A stretch of 45,121 nucleotides of DNA from a bacterium (GTDB lineage Bacteria > SM23-31), in contig JANQEH010000105.1 of assembly GCA_028278455.1 (NCBI GenBank), forward strand, positions 1-45,121, read 5' to 3'. The translations under genes and the position numbers were made by a program. This document shows, piece by piece, positions 37,299-45,101 of this stretch. The notes beneath the pieces were generated by a model that did no database searches, had not been told where the DNA came from, and was given only the letters and a program-made list of their open reading frames with translations. Within the stretch, counting starts at the first letter, position 1. Each line of letters opens with the position of its first letter.

Positions 37299-37913
37299 AT
37301 GAAAAGGTATATTTTTCTGCTGTTAATACCGGCAACTGTTATCCTGTACGGATGCTATACCCAAAAGACTTCAGAACAGGAAAAACAGGTAAACAAACAG
37401 CAAGAAAGAGAACCCGGTACCCTTAAGATAAGGGGTGAAAAGATCACGGATATCAGGCGCACTGCCAAATTAACGGATTATGAGTATTTTATATTCGGTG
37501 AATTGAAGAATATTCCCAAAAGCCCGCTGACAAGTACAAAATACAAATACTTCGACATTCCCTACCGTGGAATGAAAGAAAAGGTGGAATCGGTCTTTCA
37601 CACCCTTGGATATACAATAATAGATGAACAGATTTTTGAAGAAATGACACCGGACATGAAGAAAAAAGTTCTAACGTGCGATTGCTATTATTTTTCACGA
37701 ATAACGAGCAAATACAAAAAATACAGGACATCAGGCAGATGGTGGAGAGAGACCTGTTTTTTAATCAATCTCCGGCAGGACAAGAACTGGGTATTCCAGG
37801 CAAGAAGAGAGGATTATGTTCCGGCAGAATCAAGGGAGGGGCCAAGCGACAGGGTGATAACCGAAGCATTAGCGAAGATCATCGCTTCATATGTAAACCT
37901 GAAGAAAGAGTAA
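37299..37913 (+). CDS. Lipoprotein of unknown function, tandem paralogue 2
   Basis: The lipobox is 'LYGC' after a short hydrophobic leader if the ATG at 37299 is used; the in-frame ATG at 37287 adds four residues. The mature part has a Q/E/K-rich linker, then 'KLTDYEYFIFGEL', 'VESVFHTLGY' and 'CYYFSRITSK', matching the gene before it. It lies 24 bases downstream of it. The pair looks like an old tandem duplication, since identity is limited to the landmarks. The function is unknown. Confidence 0.72.
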   Translation: MKRYIFLLLIPATVILYGCYTQKTSEQEKQVNKQQEREPGTLKIRGEKITDIRRTAKLTDYEYFIFGELKNIPKSPLTSTKYKYFDIPYRGMKEKVESVFHTLGYTIIDEQIFEEMTPDMKKKVLTCDCYYFSRITSKYKKYRTSGRWWRETCFLINLRQDKNWVFQARREDYVPAESREGPSDRVITEALAKIIASYVNLKKE

Positions 37914-38507
37914 CGTTACACCTTTGTATACCTAATCAATCCACTTGTCATACTGAATACCACCACCTGTCATCCGGACCTTAGCCTGTACCATCGATGC
38001 GGGGAGTTTCAGGTTCTCAAACTTAACCAGGAATAAAGAATATCCTGAAACTGTTCTGGATGAAAAAAAAGGAATATCTCAAATTCCGCGATCATAATTC
38101 GATCTTGTACGCATCTCCACTTTTGTCATTTCAATCCGTTATGTTAGAAAGAGATATCAATTCCGGATCATGTTTTTACATTACATGTTAAATTCTTCGG
38201 AATCCTGCCTTAAATAGTAATTTAATTCAGCTTCTGCCATCCCAATCCGGATCCCGGCTTTCCATCAGTAACTCCGTCCCTTTCCATCACCGGGAGATTA
38301 TGGTATAAAAAGAAAAAAAAACCTATTGTTTTAGGAAGAAGTTTTTTTTATTTTTAAATTGAATTACTGCTTTTTTAGAATTCAGCAGGTTATATTCTGC
38401 TACACTGAATTCAATTTCTGTTAAATTTTGTTAATTTTATTTCGTTTGCTGATTTTGGTATCTTTAGAAAAAATAAAAAATCAAATAACAATTCGCCGGA
38501 TAAACTC
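37914..38507. other. 594-base intergenic region with degenerate palindromic repeats
   Basis: No open frame of interest. An inverted repeat with 9-bp arms (AGTTTCAGG at 38005, CCTGAAACT at 38044, 30 bases apart) and fragments such as 'GTCATTTCAA' resemble worn REP elements. The right part holds the AT-rich repeat at 38300-38356. Confidence 0.5.
38300..38356. repeat. AT-rich repeat, copy 1 (upstream of the HAD/membrane gene)
   Basis: This 57-base element ('ATGGTATAAAAA', then 'CCTATTGTTTT', then 'GAAGAAG' and a long T run) recurs in the same orientation at 40431-40486 with few differences. A short CCTA/TAGG stem between an A run and a T run could act as a terminator in either direction. Confidence 0.75.
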
Positions 38508-40238
38508 ATGATTAACATATTTGCGTTTATAGCCAAAAAGCTTTCGATATTTGATTCCTATAACACACCTGACAGACAAATCAATACGATTTTAGATCTG
38601 GATCCATTTGAATTAAGAAAAAATGATATATCGAAACTGATTTTTGATTTAGATCAGACAGTCGTCATCCAGGGTACTTCTCAAATCCCTGAAGATATTT
38701 TAGAAAAAATCAATGCATTTAAAAAAGAATTCGGCAGCAATCATATCTGCTTTCTGAGCAATGAGTTCAATGAAAAAAGAGCCGCGGAAATCGAAAAAAT
38801 AACCGAGATAAAGGTAGTCAGATCAGATTTTAAGAAGCCTTCGCCAAAGGCTTTTGAACAAGCGCTGAAATATTTAAATGTGAACGCTTCAAAAAGCATT
38901 GCAATGATTGGTGACCGATTGTTTACCGACATACTGGGCGCCATTAAAATTGGATTGTACACTATTCAGGTTAGTCCTCTATCACCGCAGGATGATTCAC
39001 CCGGAGCACGGTTTTTCAGATTCTTTGAAATCCCTGCGCAAAAATACGGCTTTTCATCATTCATAAAACTTTTTCTTGCTTTTTTGACAATTGCCGGGAT
39101 AGGATTATTTGAATTTATTCATATGGCTAAAGATTTCTTTACCAACTCATTCATGATAACAATAAGTGACAATCTGAATATCATACATTTTATATTTGTC
39201 GGTGTCGTAAATTTCTTTTACTGGAGTTTTACTTTACCGAACTTAAACTTTGAAAACCGCGGTAAGTGGTATACAGGTATTTCATATTATTTTAATACAT
39301 ATCCCCTGTTTCTGAGATATCTTTTCAGTTGGATTCTGCTGATAATCGCTTTCTTTTTCAAATCACTGGTTCCAGATTATTTTCTTTCAATAGCTATTTT
39401 CTACAGTTTCTTCATTCACCTGGCAATGCTGGCATCTCTGTCAAGTTTTTACCATTCTCATTCAGGCAGAGTCTCCAGAGTATTCCTCGATATTATCATT
39501 ATTTTTATTATTGGAAACACCCTGGAAGTATCTTACACAAAATATGCATTAATTTTCCTATTAGTCCCCGTCGGTACATCTTCAAAACACTTCGATTGGG
39601 CAGGATGTATTATCACTTTCATATTTTCTACAGCAGCGGCAGTATATTTACTATTGCCAAATGTGCATGAAGCTGTACTATTCGGAGGTTTGTTTTTTGG
39701 ATTAATGCTGATGATGAAAGTCGATGCCTATGAGTTGACAAATCCTATAGATAATTTTGTAGACAAGTTTTATTCTGCAGAAGAATTTGATACATATGAC
39801 GTTCTGAAGCATTATGCAAAAATATTGAACTGTGAGGCTGCATTCTATATAAAAAGTGAAGACGAGGGTTTTTACTACAGTCAGTATAATAAGAAAGATA
39901 ATAACGGGCCGATACATAATATTTCAAACAAACTGACCTATAATTACCTGAACGAGCATTCCGACCTGGTAATTGACTCTCCTAATGTAAGTCTCTATAG
40001 ACTGAGAAAGATGCAGAAATCACTGTTATCGGAGTTCAAAATCCAGATCACGATCAGACCATTACCGATAGAAGGCATCAGGTCTATTATGGTATGTAAA
40101 GTTCCTGATATTGAAGACAAATATTTGATATTTATAAATTCTTTTACAAGAAACGGAATTACGAAAATGAATTTTTCGAAAAGTCACTCAAGAACGATGT
40201 ATTTATGCTCAATATTATTATCAAACAGCCTTTTATAA
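38508..40238 (+). CDS. HAD IIIA (YqeG-like) phosphatase fused to a membrane domain and a cytosolic tail
   Basis: Residues 40-150 carry the HAD core of the YqeG type: 'FDLDQT' (D47, D49), 'LSNEFN' (S84-N85), K110-P111 and 'IGDRLFTD' (D136, D141). All catalytic residues are present. From about 180 to 400 come some six to eight membrane segments. A soluble part of about 170 residues follows ('YDVLKHYAKILNCEAAFYI' onward), possibly GAF-like. Stand-alone YqeG-type enzymes act on phosphatidylglycerophosphate; here a lipid-phosphate role near the membrane is plausible but inferred. I do not know this fusion. The gene is AT-rich and is bracketed by two copies of the repeat at 38300 and 40431. Confidence 0.7.
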   Translation: MINIFAFIAKKLSIFDSYNTPDRQINTILDLDPFELRKNDISKLIFDLDQTVVIQGTSQIPEDILEKINAFKKEFGSNHICFLSNEFNEKRAAEIEKITEIKVVRSDFKKPSPKAFEQALKYLNVNASKSIAMIGDRLFTDILGAIKIGLYTIQVSPLSPQDDSPGARFFRFFEIPAQKYGFSSFIKLFLAFLTIAGIGLFEFIHMAKDFFTNSFMITISDNLNIIHFIFVGVVNFFYWSFTLPNLNFENRGKWYTGISYYFNTYPLFLRYLFSWILLIIAFFFKSLVPDYFLSIAIFYSFFIHLAMLASLSSFYHSHSGRVSRVFLDIIIIFIIGNTLEVSYTKYALIFLLVPVGTSSKHFDWAGCIITFIFSTAAAVYLLLPNVHEAVLFGGLFFGLMLMMKVDAYELTNPIDNFVDKFYSAEEFDTYDVLKHYAKILNCEAAFYIKSEDEGFYYSQYNKKDNNGPIHNISNKLTYNYLNEHSDLVIDSPNVSLYRLRKMQKSLLSEFKIQITIRPLPIEGIRSIMVCKVPDIEDKYLIFINSFTRNGITKMNFSKSHSRTMYLCSILLSNSLL

Positions 40239-40655
40239 GCTATTCCTTAGATATCTAATAGACAATTTAGAAGATTCCAGGTTAAAAGATTACTGACATT
40301 GTTAAATTTAACATAAATGAAAGACCGAAGTATAAATGGGATCTCATTGTAATTGTACCCTGCTTTTATTTGGATCCAACTAACCGACCAATAATACACC
40401 CCATTCCTCCCCATTAAACCATGGTATAAAAATAAAAAAACACCTATTGTTTTTAGAAGAAGATTTTTTTATTTATGGGAGAGGGATATAATGTTTATTA
40501 ATTTCTTCATTAATTCTCTTATTTTACAAACGAGAAATAAAACATACGATATTTCTTTATAAAAATCAATATTAGTACTCTTTATACCTGAGTCTACCTA
40601 TATTAAAGATGTTAATAACTCTGATTTATCCTTATAATTAGATTGTAGGAAAAAT
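40239..40655. other. 417-base intergenic region holding AT-rich repeat copy 2
   Basis: Apart from the repeat at 40431-40486 I see no gene, hairpin or recognised promoter. The last 150 bases are AT-rich and must hold the promoter of the next gene. Confidence 0.5.
40431..40486. repeat. AT-rich repeat, copy 2 (downstream of the HAD/membrane gene)
   Basis: It aligns with 38300-38356 over its whole length: same 'ATGGTATAAAAA', 'CCTATTGTTTT' and 'AGAAGA' blocks with scattered single-base changes. Direct orientation. Confidence 0.75.
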
Positions 40656-41741
40656 ATGAGTTGGATTGATATAAACGATGTTCGAATTCAGGCTGCTATA
40701 ATTGCTGCTGGTGTTACTCTATTGGGAATCTTCTTGAGAGATTTCTTCTTTAGTTTATTAAAAGACCGTCGAGAATCAAGAAAAAACACTTTTGTTATAT
40801 ACCAGAATTATGCAGATCCTCTTCTTTCAACCGCTACGAAATTGCTTTGGCGATTCAACGAAATTTTTAATTTAGAAGGTAGAGGTAGTTTTTTAAGAGG
40901 GAAAGAATCTAATACTAAATATGATGATTATAAAAGAAAAAGTACATTATATCGTCTAGGATCATTAATCGGATGGATTAGAGCGTATAAAAGAGAATTA
41001 TCATTTTTGAGGATTCAGAATAGGAGAAAATATAAATCATTTGATTCTGCAATTAACGAGTTTGAATCAAGTTTAGCTGATGGTCCACATGTTGAAACTC
41101 AAAGGTTAAAATCTCTTACTAGATTATGGAATATTGAATTACCCGAAGATGAGAAGGCAATTGTTATTATTGGTGTAGCCATTGAAAAGATTATTAAAAA
41201 AACTATATTTGAATTAGAAAAAAATTCTGCTTTGGAAATATCATTAAAAAATCAAAATGAACTTTGTCTTAAAGTATCTAATGAAATATGCAATTTTTTG
41301 AAAATCAATCCTTTATCAAAAGAAATTGTCCTTGAAACTAGAGCGCAAGCAATTCAGCAAATTGCAATAAAAGAATCATGGCTTTATAGAGATTGGCAAG
41401 AAGGGATAGGGGATCTGATGATTCATGAAATAAATGCCGATGCAAGGCGATTTGAGGTAGTTGGTTATCGAAAATTTGAAAAAATACTAATCTCAGGTTC
41501 AGATGAAGAACAGAGATGGATTAATCGCTTAAATAATGTTATTGAGGATCTAGATGTCACAGGTGCGGATCGATTTGATGCTAGGCTTATGCAATTGAGA
41601 AAGACCTTTAGATCAATTGCAAAACTTGTTATAGCTTTATCTAAGGTAAAAATTGGTAATAACATTAGCTCAGATGATACTATTGAACTTTGTGAAAAAG
41701 TAGTAAATGAATTCAGAGATGATACTATTTATCTAATTTAA
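40656..41741 (+). CDS. Membrane-anchored protein of unknown function
   Basis: The 361-residue product has one membrane segment near residues 12-35 and then a long soluble, helix-rich region with 'YQNYADPLLSTATKLLWRFNEIF' near the start and 'YRLGSLIGWIRAYKREL' further on. The start is the ATG at 40656. Proteins of this plan occur here and there among bacteria as hypotheticals. No catalytic motif is visible. The strongly AT-rich composition, like that of the RloAB pair, and its lone position between repeats and unit 7 hint at horizontal arrival. A defence role is only a guess. Confidence 0.65.
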   Translation: MSWIDINDVRIQAAIIAAGVTLLGIFLRDFFFSLLKDRRESRKNTFVIYQNYADPLLSTATKLLWRFNEIFNLEGRGSFLRGKESNTKYDDYKRKSTLYRLGSLIGWIRAYKRELSFLRIQNRRKYKSFDSAINEFESSLADGPHVETQRLKSLTRLWNIELPEDEKAIVIIGVAIEKIIKKTIFELEKNSALEISLKNQNELCLKVSNEICNFLKINPLSKEIVLETRAQAIQQIAIKESWLYRDWQEGIGDLMIHEINADARRFEVVGYRKFEKILISGSDEEQRWINRLNNVIEDLDVTGADRFDARLMQLRKTFRSIAKLVIALSKVKIGNNISSDDTIELCEKVVNEFRDDTIYLI

Positions 41742-41761
41742 ACTTACTCCCTCCCCCCCCT

Positions 41762-44362
41762 TCACTCATACCTTAAACTATCGACCGGGTTGGTGCGGGC
41801 GGTCCTGAATGCCTGAAGTCCGACTGTAAACGCGGTGACAGCAAGCGCAATCAGCGAAGCTCCGAGAAGAACAAAAACTCCGATATTCGTCCGGTAGGCG
41901 AACATCTCAAGCCACCGGTTCATAACGTAATACGCCAGCGGGTAAGCCAGTATATTCGATAACAGCACCAGAGCTATAAACTCCTTCGTAAGCAGGTTCA
42001 TTATACTCCCGTTCGAGGCGCCGAGAACCTTGCGGACACCGCATTCCTTTGTCCTCTGTTCCGCAGTGTATGCGGCCAGCCCGAAAATACCCATGCAGGC
42101 TATGATGATCGCGATGAAAGAAAACGTCCTGAAAATATCCCCGGCCCTCTGTTCGCCGGTATAGAGTCTGTCGAAATCGGACTCGAGAAACCTGAACTCA
42201 AACGGAAAAGAAGGAGCAACTGCTTTCCATGAACTTTCCAGATTTTCCAGGATTTCCGGTACACTCTGAGGCGAAACTCTGACAAGCATTACCCCGGTCC
42301 TTTCCGGAATAAGCCTCATCACAAGCGGGCGCATCGCCATCCGCAGAGGAGTGTAGTGAAAATCCCTGACAACACCGATCACCGTACCCTCCTGACCTGC
42401 AAACATCAGCCTTTTTCCGACAACATCATCCATCCGCATGATCCGCCTCATCTCCTCGTTGATTATGAATCTGTTTCCTAAATCCGTCGCAAACTCCCGG
42501 GAGAAATCCCTGCCCTGGATAAGCTGAATCTTCATTGTTTCTATAAAGTCATGGTTGATTCTGAAATCCCCCATCGTCGGATTATACTCCGGATTCTTAC
42601 CTTCCCAGTCAGCATATGTCGTACTGCTCCCGATGAATGACGGCCTGTCCTGTAAACCCGTAACACTTTCCACCCCGGGAACCGTCTCGAATCTTGTCTT
42701 TAACGTTTCGAAATACTGCCGGTTACCGGAATTCAGCGGGATCATGATCACGTTATCAGGCTCATACCCCATATCTTTCTCCCGGATGTAATCGAGCTGA
42801 TCGTTTATTATTCCAGTTCCGATGATCAGGGAGATCGACAGAACGAACTGGAATGCAACAAGAATTTTCCTTATTACTGAATTTTTTGTCCCTGCACTCA
42901 GGTTTCCTTTCAGTGTGTTAACAGGCTGAAAACGCGAAAGAAAAAACGCAGGGTAACTGCCCCCTGCGAGCCCTGTGAACAAAGTTATACCGAGCAGAAG
43001 CAGGGGTACGTACGAATTCTGCAATATGCTGAAACTTATATTCCTACCGAACATTCCGTTGAAAGCCGGAAGCAACAGTACAGCGAGAGCAACAGCCGTG
43101 ATCAGCGCAATAGTTGACAGTACCATCGATTCACCGAGGAATTGTATGATCACATTCTTCCTGTCGGCGCCGGAGACCTTCCTGAGGCCGATCTCCTTCG
43201 CCCTTCGGGACGACCGGGCTGTCGACAGATTCATGAAGTTGATACTCGCTATAAGAAGTGTAACGAATGCTATCGCAACGAAAAGAGTTAAAGTCTGCCT
43301 CCTGCTCTCACCACGGTATACCGTATCGAACCTGATCCACTGCAAAGGTTTTATAGAAACCTGGGGGAGCTGGTCATCTGTCATTTTCTCTGTTTCTTTG
43401 GGTAAGACTATCCTGATCTTCGATCCGAGGTAATTGGTGAGTTTGGCTTGCATATCTTCACCGGAAGCGCCCTTTCTGAGCCTGACATAACATAGCGGGG
43501 AATTATGTGTCCAGCCTGGAACATACCCCTCGAGAACGTTCAGTTCCAGCCGGAGTGTGTAAGGAAGCAGGATTCTGAACCTTACCATGGAATTAAATGG
43601 AACATCTTCGATCACGGCCTTGACAGCGAGATTATATTCACCGTTAAATGTCAGAACTTTACCTATCGGATCCTCATCACCGAAATATTTTTCGGCAATA
43701 CTCCTTGTCAGCACTATCGACCTTGGATCGTTCAGAGCATTATTCCCGTCTCCGTATATGAAATCGAATTTGAACATCTTCAGAAACACCGGATCGACGA
43801 AAAATGTACTTCCCTCGTAGAAAGGATCGTTTCCTCTTGTAAGAAGGATCCTTCCGGCGCTGTGGAATCTCGAGGCTCCCACAACTTCAGGAAATTCCTC
43901 CATCAGGGCCGGTGCAAGCAGCACCGGTGTGGCAGTTACCGGACGTCCCTGGAAGGTCTTAATCGCCTGGTAGAGGAATTCGGCATCATCGTGGTAAGTA
44001 TCGTAATTCAGCTCATCGAGTATCCAGAGTGATATCAGGATACAGCATACCATACCCGTGGTCAGTCCTGAGATATTGATTAATGAATATGCTTTCTGTC
44101 TTCTCAGGTTTCTGAGTGCGATTTTCAAATAGTTCTTATACATTGTAAGTCTCCGGCAGATGGTTGAAAACAGTATCTGGGGTATCACTTTCAGCACCTG
44201 CAGAATATACCAGGAAACTGCACTGAACCTTCCCTTCCGGGAAGCGAGATCCTCGAATTCGATCTCGAGATCGTCCATAAGCGAATACCCGTCTTCAAGA
44301 TTATTGATCCTGAGCAGGATCTTTGAGGCCCATTTCGGCGGTATTTGCTGCCTATTCGTCAT
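41762..44362 (-). CDS. Orphan FtsX/MacB-type permease H with prefix domain (unit 7)
   Basis: The ATG at 44362 ('MTNRQQIPPKW') has GGGGAG five bases upstream and overlaps the end of PadR7 by 11 bases; the reading from 44380 would overlap more and lacks such a site. The product has 866 residues. The prefix contains 'DDLEIEFEDL' and 'WYILQ'. Coupling loops are 'KEIGLRKVSGA' and 'KECGVRKVLGA', and the tail is 'NPVDSLRYE'. The gene looks richer in G+C than the other permeases. It lies 11 kb from the main array, separated by unrelated genes. It ends 20 bases from the opposite gene at 41741, next to a run of C. Confidence 0.9.
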   Translation of the reverse strand: MTNRQQIPPKWASKILLRINNLEDGYSLMDDLEIEFEDLASRKGRFSAVSWYILQVLKVIPQILFSTICRRLTMYKNYLKIALRNLRRQKAYSLINISGLTTGMVCCILISLWILDELNYDTYHDDAEFLYQAIKTFQGRPVTATPVLLAPALMEEFPEVVGASRFHSAGRILLTRGNDPFYEGSTFFVDPVFLKMFKFDFIYGDGNNALNDPRSIVLTRSIAEKYFGDEDPIGKVLTFNGEYNLAVKAVIEDVPFNSMVRFRILLPYTLRLELNVLEGYVPGWTHNSPLCYVRLRKGASGEDMQAKLTNYLGSKIRIVLPKETEKMTDDQLPQVSIKPLQWIRFDTVYRGESRRQTLTLFVAIAFVTLLIASINFMNLSTARSSRRAKEIGLRKVSGADRKNVIIQFLGESMVLSTIALITAVALAVLLLPAFNGMFGRNISFSILQNSYVPLLLLGITLFTGLAGGSYPAFFLSRFQPVNTLKGNLSAGTKNSVIRKILVAFQFVLSISLIIGTGIINDQLDYIREKDMGYEPDNVIMIPLNSGNRQYFETLKTRFETVPGVESVTGLQDRPSFIGSSTTYADWEGKNPEYNPTMGDFRINHDFIETMKIQLIQGRDFSREFATDLGNRFIINEEMRRIMRMDDVVGKRLMFAGQEGTVIGVVRDFHYTPLRMAMRPLVMRLIPERTGVMLVRVSPQSVPEILENLESSWKAVAPSFPFEFRFLESDFDRLYTGEQRAGDIFRTFSFIAIIIACMGIFGLAAYTAEQRTKECGVRKVLGASNGSIMNLLTKEFIALVLLSNILAYPLAYYVMNRWLEMFAYRTNIGVFVLLGASLIALAVTAFTVGLQAFRTARTNPVDSLRYE

Positions 44363-44693
44363 ATTCTCCCCGTACATCAAGCGCCATTTTCGTACTGCCG
44401 CCCCAGATAGCTTCCTGGAACCTGTAAGCCTCCTTCAATACACTGACACCCCGTTTTGTCAGCGTATAAAAATTTTTCCGCCGCCCTCCCTTTTCAGGGA
44501 TCGGCTCCCCCTCTTCGCGGGACAGCAGCCCCTTCCTGACAAGCTGTCCAAGGATCCTGTATAACGTCCCGTAATTCCACTGCTGCCCGGTCATCTCTTT
44601 TATCTTACTCCGGATATGCACTCCATAGGTATTATCCTTTAGATGAAGAATAGAGATAAGTAATATTTCTTCGTGTTTTGTGATGTCTGACAT
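44352..44693 (-). CDS. PadR family transcriptional regulator 7
   Basis: The ATG at 44693 (113 residues) is chosen over the GTG at 44702, because AGGTGG is eight bases upstream and because the N-terminus then aligns with the other PadRs. Residues 43-50 read TLYRILGQ; the wing has 'KGGRRKNFYTLT'. The C-terminus is a few residues longer than in the others, and this tail is what overlaps the permease start. Two nearly identical dyads precede it. Confidence 0.92.
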   Translation of the reverse strand: MSDITKHEEILLISILHLKDNTYGVHIRSKIKEMTGQQWNYGTLYRILGQLVRKGLLSREEGEPIPEKGGRRKNFYTLTKRGVSVLKEAYRFQEAIWGGSTKMALDVRGEYDE

Positions 44694-44714
44694 TCGGACC
44701 ACCTATTTTATATA

Positions 44715-44754
44715 TATGCGCCATGCATACATCTATATATATGCGATCAGCATA
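44715..44754. promoter_or_regulatory. Two tandem candidate PadR7 operators (TATGC half-site)
   Basis: TATGC-GCCAT-GCATA at 44715-44729 and TATGC-GATCA-GCATA at 44740-44754 share perfect arms and differ only in the 5-nt spacer. Their centres are 25 bases apart. The second covers the -10 element of the promoter, the first the start region. Confidence 0.75.
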
Positions 44755-44765
44755 ATAATGTTTCA
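44740..44765 (-). promoter_or_regulatory. ECF sigma-W-like promoter of unit 7
   Basis: The minus strand reads TGAAAC-N16-CATA, one base from consensus. The changed base belongs to the TATGC arm of the operator that overlaps it, so the deviation may reflect operator constraint. Confidence 0.65.
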
Positions 44766-44837
44766 GAATATTTTTGATACATGATTTTTAAGCGGGAATA
44801 ATGACGCGATATTAATTCGATTACGAGAATATAAGTA

Positions 44838-44970
44838 GAGATTTCTCCGCTTCGCTCCGCAGCTTTGGAACTACGGTCGAAATGACATATAATCAATCCC
44901 GCAATTTATGTTTTCATTTCGAGCGAAGCCCCGACTCTGCTTTGAAGAGAGGGGCAAGCCGATAAATCTC
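44838..44970. repeat. Pair of imperfect inverted palindromic repeats (GTCATTTCGA/AAATCTC family)
   Basis: The left element (44838-44886) starts GAGATTTCTCC and ends CGAAATGAC; the right element (44913-44970) starts TCATTTCGAGCGAAG and ends AAATCTC, as a degenerate inverted copy. This is a REP family distinct from the one at 23.2-23.7 kb. No gene lies between or beside them inside the window. Confidence 0.7.
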
Positions 44971-45071
44971 AGAAGCGAAAAATATTTCCTGAATATTGTT
45001 GAGTTAAAGGTATGATTCGTTAGAATAGTGATACTCTGAAAGGTAATATAGGATATATTCCTGATGACAAT

Positions 45072-45101
45072 AAAAAAGGGCTTCAATTGAAGCCCTTTTT
45101 T
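45072..45101. terminator. Bidirectional terminator at the right edge
   Basis: A 30-bp perfect palindrome: six A, GGGCTTC, AATT, GAAGCCC, six T. It is a textbook two-way intrinsic terminator and probably ends a gene just beyond the window, since no gene to its left runs towards it. Confidence 0.88.

Noticed and set aside
41754-41760. Run of C between the unknown gene and permease H as a phase-variation tract
   Set aside because: It lies between convergent gene ends, outside any reading frame or promoter.
44871-45086. Minus-strand open frame of 71 codons at the right edge
   Set aside because: It runs through REP sequence and the bidirectional terminator and has no family features.
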